Below are positions 1 to 3,729 of a stretch of DNA of 5,515 nucleotides, one piece after another (position 1 is the stretch's first letter; every line of letters starts with the position of its first letter). Under the pieces are notes generated by a model, which was not told the DNA's origin, searched no databases, and saw only the letters and a list, made by a program, of their open reading frames with translations. Both the position numbers and the translations under genes were made by a program. This stretch comes from Methanobacteriota archaeon (GTDB taxonomy: Archaea; Thermoplasmatota; Thermoplasmata; RBG-16-68-12): positions 1 through 5,515 of the forward strand of contig VBMR01000013.1 of assembly GCA_005878325.1 (NCBI GenBank). Direction: 5' to 3'.

Positions 1-69
1 CGAAAGTATCAGAATTTATCATACGTTCCGTTCGATGCGATCTTGGCCCCATTCGCGACGCTTTCGGAG

Positions 70-140
70 TGCGCCGGGCGGGAATTGAACCCGCGTTGAG
101 GGCTTGGGAAGCCCTAGTCCTACCACTAGACTACCGGCGC
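70..140 (-). tRNA. tRNA-Gly (anticodon CCC)
   Basis: The minus strand folds into a complete cloverleaf of 71 nt. It has a 7-bp acceptor stem (GCGCCGG with CCGGCGC), U8 and A9, a 4-bp D stem with a loop containing GG, a 5-bp anticodon stem (AGGGC with GCCCT) around the loop TTCCCAA, a 4-nt variable loop, and a 5-bp T stem (GCGGG with CCCGC) around TTCAATT. The anticodon is CCC, which reads the glycine codon GGG. The discriminator base (position 70) is A, as in archaeal tRNA-Gly; bacterial tRNA-Gly normally has U. No CCA is encoded, so it must be added after transcription. There is no intron. No convincing TATA box lies at the expected distance, so the tRNA could be transcribed together with the LON-domain gene upstream, or from a weak promoter inside 141-180. 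Confidence 0.96.
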
Positions 141-141
141 T

Positions 142-182
142 GCGGGAGGCTCCAATTCATCATGTCTGATGAAGCTTCCCGC
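142..182. repeat. Nested inverted repeat next to the tRNA 5' end
   Basis: Outer arms 142-151 (GCGGGAGGCT) and 173-182 (AGCTTCCCGC) pair over 10 positions with one G.T pair. Inside them, TTCATCA (156-162) and TGATGAA (167-173) form a perfect 7-bp stem around the loop TGTC. The two stems compete only for base 173. The element sits one base upstream of the tRNA and about 70 bp beyond the stop codon of the LON-domain gene. It could be a 3'-end or processing structure of the LON transcript, or a protein-binding site in the tRNA promoter. There is no T-tract, so it does not look like a bacterial-type terminator. Confidence 0.5.
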
Positions 183-249
183 CTCGTGCACAGGTCGCGT
201 TCTGCGCGCAATCCGGGCCGCGCAGTCAATACGCATCCAGCCGACGCAC

Positions 250-855
250 TCAGGCCGCGCCCGCTTCCACACCGACCCGCTGAAACGACATGAGGAGCTC
301 CGCTTCTCGCCGGAGGCGAGAGGCGACGTCCGGCATCTCGAGCAATTCCTGGCGGACCTGATCGGAACTGGGCAAGGCATCCGCGACCCGGTAGGACAGC
401 GATCGAGGGGTCAGGTTCCGCCATGTCTCGTCCGCAATGGACACGCCGCTCGCTTCGAGCGATTGGACGACGCCTTCAACGAGGCGGGCGACCGCGTTTG
501 CCAAGAGCTCGGCGTCGGGACCGATGAACTCCTCGAGGAACGCCACCTCGGCGCGGAGATACGCCCGCGTGCGGTCGATCCCGAGGATCTCGAAGCGTCT
601 CCGGCCTTCCGCGACGATGTCGTATCGACCGTCCTCCAGGCGCCGCGAGGCGATGATCGCAGCCTCCGTCCCGACCCGTCGCGGGAGGGCCAGATCGCCG
701 ACTTCCTCGCCCTCCAGGATCAACGCGACCCCGAAGGGCTCCTCGTGAGCGAGGCAGCGGCCGATCATCTCGCGGTACCGGGGCTCGAAGATGTGGAGGG
801 GCAACGTCGCCTCCGGGAAGAGGACGGCATGGAGAGGGAAGAGGGGCAACCGCAC
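250..855 (-). CDS. Stand-alone LON substrate-binding-domain protein
   Basis: The 201-residue product is almost entirely one LON N-terminal domain (the Pfam LON_substr_bdg family). The N-terminal signature is clear: RLPLFPLH at residues 2-9, then LFPEATLPLHIFEPRYREM at about 12-30. A strand-rich middle follows (including residues FGVALILEGEEVGDLALPRR), then a helical C-terminal half ending in LRREAELLMSFQRV. The AAA+ ATPase and Ser-Lys protease domains of Lon are absent, so it cannot be a protease itself. Family proteins of about 200 residues occur in bacteria and archaea and are presumed to bind unfolded or substrate proteins; the exact role is not known. The GTG at 855 is chosen because it places RLPLFPLH at the N-terminus as in relatives, and because the TATA-like CTTATCG (884-878) is centred 27 nt upstream. 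A second in-frame GTG at 894 overlaps the stop of the zinc-ribbon gene as GTGA and would add 13 residues. The reading frame stays open far upstream through the hydrolase gene, but that part has no family similarity. Confidence 0.9.
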   Translation of the reverse strand: MRLPLFPLHAVLFPEATLPLHIFEPRYREMIGRCLAHEEPFGVALILEGEEVGDLALPRRVGTEAAIIASRRLEDGRYDIVAEGRRRFEILGIDRTRAYLRAEVAFLEEFIGPDAELLANAVARLVEGVVQSLEASGVSIADETWRNLTPRSLSYRVADALPSSDQVRQELLEMPDVASRLRREAELLMSFQRVGVEAGAA

Positions 856-877
856 GGCCCGGACATTCCGCGCGGGA

Positions 878-886
878 CGATAAGCC
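878..886 (-). promoter_or_regulatory. TATA-like box of the LON-domain gene
   Basis: The minus strand reads GGCTTATCG, centred about 27 nt before the GTG at 855, the spacing expected for an archaeal leaderless promoter. It lies in the 35-bp gap after the stop of the zinc-ribbon gene, so the LON-domain gene may have its own promoter even if it is also read through from upstream. Confidence 0.45.
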
Positions 887-890
887 TTCG

Positions 891-1049
891 TCACTTCGGA
901 TGGATGTCCAGCCGGATGACCCAGATGGTCCGGCATCCAGGACAATGGACGTCGCGCGTCGTCGCGTCGCCTTCGTCCGCCAACTTGAACGTGAAGAACA
1001 AGGGATTGTTGCACTTCGGACAGCTGAAATTCAGGCCGCCAACGGTCAT
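891..1049 (-). CDS. Small zinc-ribbon protein (52 aa), function unknown
   Basis: On the minus strand an ATG at 1049 opens a 52-codon frame that ends in TGA at 893-891. The product begins MTVGGLNFSCPKCNNP and carries two zinc-knuckle motifs: C10-P-K-C13 and C36-P-G-C39. The 22 residues between them and the flanking alternation of hydrophobic and polar residues (PLFFTFKL; TIWVIRLDIH) fit the two beta-hairpins of a zinc ribbon, with four Cys binding one Zn2+. No specific family is recognised. Such small proteins may bind nucleic acid or protein partners, or be subunits of larger complexes. The gene sits 35 bp upstream of the LON-domain gene on the same strand, and may be translationally coupled to it if that gene starts at the GTG at 894. 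A TATA-like CTTAAGA (1081-1075) is centred about 29 nt before the ATG. Coding character is supported by the paired CPxC motifs and the plausible start, stop and promoter. Confidence 0.8.
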   Translation of the reverse strand: MTVGGLNFSCPKCNNPLFFTFKLADEGDATTRDVHCPGCRTIWVIRLDIHPK

Positions 1050-1074
1050 CCGACTCCCTCGAACGGCGGGTCCG

Positions 1075-1081
1075 TCTTAAG
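1075..1081 (-). promoter_or_regulatory. TATA-like box of the zinc-ribbon gene
   Basis: The minus strand reads CTTAAGA, centred about 29 nt upstream of the ATG at 1049, giving a likely leaderless transcript. It is a weaker match than the boxes of neighbouring genes and is supported mainly by position. It lies back to back with the promoter of the plus-strand hydrolase gene. Confidence 0.35.
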
Positions 1082-1101
1082 GCTGAGTACAGCCCCGGTA
1101 G

Positions 1102-1109
1102 GTTTATCC
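1102..1109 (+). promoter_or_regulatory. TATA-like box of the MBL-fold hydrolase gene
   Basis: GTTTATCC is centred about 30 nt before the ATG at 1135, in otherwise GC-rich DNA. This fits an archaeal leaderless promoter. No Shine-Dalgarno sequence precedes the ATG. Confidence 0.5.
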
Positions 1110-1134
1110 AAGTCATGTCCTTGCGGACTCGCCC

Positions 1135-1767
1135 ATGCTTCTCGAGAAGGTCATTGCCGCCCCACTCGACAACAACGCATACCTGATCGTCGACGAGTCG
1201 AGCAAGCAGGCCGCGGTCGTGGACCCCGCCCTTGCGGGCGACAAGCTGGTGGGCCTTGCGGAGAAGCACGGCGCGAAGGTCTTGTTCATCCTGAACACCC
1301 ACGGCCATCCTGATTCGACCGCCGACGACGACTCGATCCGGAAGGCCACCGGCGCCAAGATCGCGATCTTCGAGGTCGAGGCCCACCGACTCGAAAAGAA
1401 CGCCCGAGAGGGCCGTTGGTTCCTGCCCGCTCCGCCTCCCGCTGTGAAGCCCGACGTGCTGCTGAAGGAGGGTTCGGAGCTCAAGGTCGGGAACCTCATC
1501 ATCCGGACCTTGCACACCCCGGGCCACACGGAAGGCAGCGCTTGCTTCTACATCGAGTCGGAGGAGGCCCTGTTCACGGGCGACACGCTGTATGCGGGAT
1601 CCCATGGCCGCACGGATACGTTCGGCGGAAGTCCCGCGAAAATGGTCTTCAGCCTCCGGCGGCTCAAAGAGTTCCCGGCCACGACGCGGATCTATCCGGG
1701 TCACGGACCGGAGACGCCCCTCGGCGACGCGACGTGGATCAGCGACCTCATGTATCCCGTGCTCTGA
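1135..1767 (+). CDS. MBL-fold metallo-hydrolase (glyoxalase II-like), altered metal site
   Basis: The 210-residue protein has the metallo-beta-lactamase fold of the short glyoxalase II-like group. It begins with the typical strand LDNNAYLIVD (11-20) and AAVVDPA (26-32). Motif 2 is T-H56-G-H58-P-D60-S61, motif 3 is TPGH131TEGS, motif 4 is FTGD150TLY, and the last metal ligand is in YPGH190GPETPLG. Relatives hydrolyse thioesters such as S-lactoylglutathione or related substrates in the cytosol; the substrate here is unknown. No signal peptide is seen. The odd feature is position 61: the canonical HxHxDH motif ends in His, which binds the second metal, but here it is Ser (codon TCG, 1315-1317). 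The other six ligand positions are intact, so the first metal site should form while the second is changed. The ATG is chosen because a TATA-like box lies about 30 nt upstream and because family similarity begins at once. The TGA abuts the antiporter stop on the other strand. Confidence 0.93.
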   Translation: MLLEKVIAAPLDNNAYLIVDESSKQAAVVDPALAGDKLVGLAEKHGAKVLFILNTHGHPDSTADDDSIRKATGAKIAIFEVEAHRLEKNAREGRWFLPAPPPAVKPDVLLKEGSELKVGNLIIRTLHTPGHTEGSACFYIESEEALFTGDTLYAGSHGRTDTFGGSPAKMVFSLRRLKEFPATTRIYPGHGPETPLGDATWISDLMYPVL

Positions 1768-3507
1768 CTAACGCCAGCCCGAGGCCGCCCGCCAGCTCCG
1801 CGCATGAGGATGCCGTCGCACCAAGCGGACGGGTGCGAACCGGCGGCCCAACCCGAGTCCCAGGCGGCGGTACACGACCTTCATGCTGAAGACGACGACG
1901 AGGAAGTAGGCATACAGGATCGGCAACGTCACGATCCAAGAGTACTGCCAGACGATCGCCACGAGGCTGACGACGGTCAACGCGCCGACGACGATCCGCA
2001 GGACAAACGCCTCAATGGCGGATCGGCTCAACGGGCCTCCGTCGACGCCGTAGTTCGTGTGGCGCACGGGCTCCTGGAACGCGTGGCGGGCGGACGCCCA
2101 CACCGCGAAGATGACGATGGGCGTGAAGACCGCCATCACGATGTGCGCCAGTTCCCTCGTGACCGTGAGATCGATCACCCATGCGGAATACACGATGAGG
2201 GCCGCCTGGAAGAGACGCTTCCTTCGGTAGATCGGCAGGAAGTTCGGCATGATCACGGTCCTCAGCGTCCGCTTCACCAGCTCCGCACCGAAGGTGATGG
2301 ACTTGGGCAAACGGTTCGCGAAGAACAAGGCGATCCGGTCGGAGCGCGTCATGAGGATCGGGGCGAGGGAGCTCATGACGATGCAGAGGATGCCCGCGAA
2401 TGGCGTGAGATATTGACCCGCATAGTCGTTCGACAGGGAGGGGTTCGCGCGGATAGCCCGCGATCCGACGGTCGCATAGAGGATGGCCTCCTCATTGCGC
2501 GCGATGAGGCTCGTGCCGATGGCAGTGGAGGCGCGGCCCGAGAAGCCGATGAAGTACGCGAGCGCGGCGGTCAGGAAGAGGTCGTTCAGGACGATCAAGG
2601 GCGCCGCGATGACCAGCATCGGCAGGACCGAGGGCAGGGCCGCGGGGTCGATCGACATCCCGAAGCTGAGGAAAAAGATCGCGACGAACGCGTCGCGCAG
2701 GGATTCCATCTTGACCTTGAGCCGCGCAGCGATCCGGGTGTCGGCGAAGACCATGCCCATGAAGAAGGCGCCGACGATCGCCGGGATGCGGAAGGCCTCC
2801 GCGAGGGAGGCGGCGAGGAACACGACGCCGAGCGCGAACAGGACGAACAATTCCTCGTTCTTGATTCGTTCGAAGAGGGCGGCGGTCCTTGGCACGACGA
2901 TCGCCGCAAGGAGAGCGAAGAAGCCGATGAACAGACCGACACCGGCGAAGAGGGCGACGACGTCCACGGGTCGGTCGGACGGGACGATCATGCCATTCAC
3001 CAGGGTCAGGAGGAACATCGCGAGGAACGATTCGAGGATCACCATGCCCAGGAGGAACTCGGTTTCGCGGTTCCCCAACCGCTTCAGGTCGATGAGGGAC
3101 TTCGCCACCATCGCGGAGCTCGACATGCTGATGACCCCGGCCATGAAGATCGTGTCCACGAGGGGCCATCCGAGCCACGCACCGATCACGAATCCCGCGA
3201 ACATGTTCACGGCGAGGTTCGTCGCCGCAAGAATCGCGGCCGCCTCCTTCGTCTTCATCAGCTTCGTGATGCTGAATTCCAGTCCGACGAAAAACAGGAG
3301 CAGGACGAGCCCGAGTTGTGAGACGCCTTGGAGGAACCCGCTGTCCCGAAGGATCCCGTCGTACGCCCAATCGAACAGGCGCACGTGGATGTGCGGGCCG
3401 ATCAGGATGCCGGCCACGATGTAGCCGATCACGATCGGTAGCCGGACGCGAGAGGCGAGTGCGGCACCAACGAACCCGACCGCGGCGATGGCTCCCACAT
3501 CGAACAT
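1768..3507 (-). CDS. CPA2-family cation/proton antiporter with extra C-terminal membrane module
   Basis: The 579-residue protein is hydrophobic and shows the Kef/NapA-type exchanger core (Na_H_Exchanger family). The first helix leads into RLPIVIGYIVAGILIGPH (about 22-39). LVLLLFFVGLEFS follows (about 67-79), then the SSS(129-131)AMVAKSL segment of the crossed helices, GAFFMGMVFADT, FLSFGMSIDP (about 279-288), and IARNEEAIL near 335-343, where Arg337 matches the conserved basic residue of the GEF-like motif. It probably exchanges Na+ or K+ for H+ across the cytoplasmic membrane. Two features are unusual. The segment MVILESFLAMF has Glu159-Ser160 where relatives have Asp-Asp, Asn-Asp, Glu-Asp or Gln-Asp, so the most conserved acidic residue is missing. 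And after the core (about residue 400 on) there is no TrkA-N/RCK domain, but about four further membrane helices (about 432-447, 454-470, 498-520, 523-545) and an Arg-rich tail. The ATG at 3507 puts the first helix at the N-terminus; a GTG at 3528 would add seven residues. No Shine-Dalgarno sequence is seen at either start. Confidence 0.92.
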   Translation of the reverse strand: MFDVGAIAAVGFVGAALASRVRLPIVIGYIVAGILIGPHIHVRLFDWAYDGILRDSGFLQGVSQLGLVLLLFFVGLEFSITKLMKTKEAAAILAATNLAVNMFAGFVIGAWLGWPLVDTIFMAGVISMSSSAMVAKSLIDLKRLGNRETEFLLGMVILESFLAMFLLTLVNGMIVPSDRPVDVVALFAGVGLFIGFFALLAAIVVPRTAALFERIKNEELFVLFALGVVFLAASLAEAFRIPAIVGAFFMGMVFADTRIAARLKVKMESLRDAFVAIFFLSFGMSIDPAALPSVLPMLVIAAPLIVLNDLFLTAALAYFIGFSGRASTAIGTSLIARNEEAILYATVGSRAIRANPSLSNDYAGQYLTPFAGILCIVMSSLAPILMTRSDRIALFFANRLPKSITFGAELVKRTLRTVIMPNFLPIYRRKRLFQAALIVYSAWVIDLTVTRELAHIVMAVFTPIVIFAVWASARHAFQEPVRHTNYGVDGGPLSRSAIEAFVLRIVVGALTVVSLVAIVWQYSWIVTLPILYAYFLVVVFSMKVVYRRLGLGLGRRFAPVRLVRRHPHARSWRAASGWR

Positions 3508-3607
3508 GATGGAGGTTGTCTCAACCACGGGATCGCGCGTCCTGGGAAGGCCCTAGGGCGAGCGCGGTCGCTCGCGATCTCTTCGCGAGAATCATGGGTC
3601 CCATCCC
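3508..3607 (-). promoter_or_regulatory. Structured 5' leader of the antiporter mRNA with possible upstream ORF
   Basis: If the TATA-like box at 3637-3630 is used, transcription starts near 3607 and leaves about 100 nt before the antiporter ATG, unlike the leaderless neighbours. An ATG at 3604 would itself be leaderless and opens a 27-codon frame (starting MGPMILAKRS) that ends in TGA at 3523-3521, 13 nt before the antiporter ATG. Inside this frame two 7-bp hairpins share one segment. In the first, 3583-3589 pairs with 3571-3577 (loop of 5). In the second, 3569-3575 pairs with 3558-3564 (loop of 4). A third perfect stem (3514-3518 with 3522-3526) sits just before the ATG and covers the alternative GTG, and a 10-bp palindrome GCCCTAGGGC lies at 3550-3559. 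The layout resembles a leader-peptide control region, but this is inference; codon use in the short frame does not by itself prove translation. Confidence 0.35.
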
Positions 3608-3629
3608 GTTCACGCATCGTGCGGGGCCA

Positions 3630-3637
3630 TACAAATA
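3630..3637 (-). promoter_or_regulatory. TATA-like box for the antiporter transcript
   Basis: The minus strand reads TATTTGTA within GGCTATTTGTATGGCC, the best AT-rich box upstream of the antiporter. It is centred about 29 nt before the ATG at 3604 and about 126 nt before the antiporter ATG at 3507. No comparable box lies at leaderless distance from either candidate antiporter start. Confidence 0.45.
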
Positions 3638-3678
3638 GCCGTTGTCAAGCCGAGGGCCGGGGTCTCGAATCGCGTCGC

Positions 3679-3691
3679 CGGAGGACCTCCG
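3679..3691. promoter_or_regulatory. Palindrome upstream of the ATPase TATA box (possible operator)
   Basis: CGGAGGACCTCCG is a perfect 13-bp odd-length palindrome (CGGAGG, A, CCTCCG) that ends 7 bp before the TATA-like box of the P-type ATPase gene, next to where TFB would contact the BRE. A second pair of arms, GTCTCG (3662-3667) and CGAGAC (3690-3695), overlaps it. A dimeric regulator site would fit, but the family is not recognised. Confidence 0.3.
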
Positions 3692-3698
3692 AGACGAG

Positions 3699-3706
3699 CT
3701 TTATTA
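3699..3706 (+). promoter_or_regulatory. TATA-like box of the P-type ATPase gene
   Basis: CTTTATTA is centred about 27 nt before the ATG at 3730, the clearest archaeal box in the window, so the ATPase mRNA is likely leaderless. The purine-containing stretch GACGAG just upstream could be the BRE. Confidence 0.6.
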
Positions 3707-3729
3707 CCGAGCCGAGGGTTCGGCGCTCG

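Noticed and set aside
12..24. AT-rich AATTTATCATAC as a plus-strand promoter, or on the minus strand a promoter for a gene to the left
   Set aside because: On the plus strand it leads only into antisense tRNA sequence with no lasting frame; on the minus strand any target gene lies outside the window, so it cannot be supported here.
1..66. Inverted hexamers CGAAAG (1-6) and CTTTCG (61-66) as a possible attachment site or element end beside the tRNA
   Set aside because: Six-base arms 54 bp apart are expected by chance, and no integrase or repeat of the tRNA 3' end is present in the window.
117..173. C/D-box RNA, because ATGATGA (C-box-like) occurs on the minus strand at 164-158
   Set aside because: No CTGA D box follows at a suitable distance; the downstream sequence is the tRNA, and the TGATGA is explained by the inverted repeat.
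169..1080. 303-codon plus-strand open frame
   Set aside because: It is antisense to the LON-domain and zinc-ribbon genes; the translation is rich in Arg, Asp and Glu with no recognisable domain, as expected of a GC-rich shadow frame.
856..1704. Minus-strand in-frame extension of the LON-domain gene to 484 residues
   Set aside because: It runs antisense through the MBL-fold gene and across the zinc-ribbon gene, has no family similarity, and the LON domain starts right at the GTG at 855.
1804..3321. 505-codon plus-strand open frame
   Set aside because: It is antisense to the antiporter; its long runs of Asp, Glu, His and Arg mirror the hydrophobic codons of the membrane protein.
3429..3617. 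62-codon minus-strand frame starting at 3617
   Set aside because: Its ATG lies only about 17 nt after the centre of the TATA-like box, probably upstream of the transcript start, and it overlaps the antiporter out of frame with random-looking sequence.
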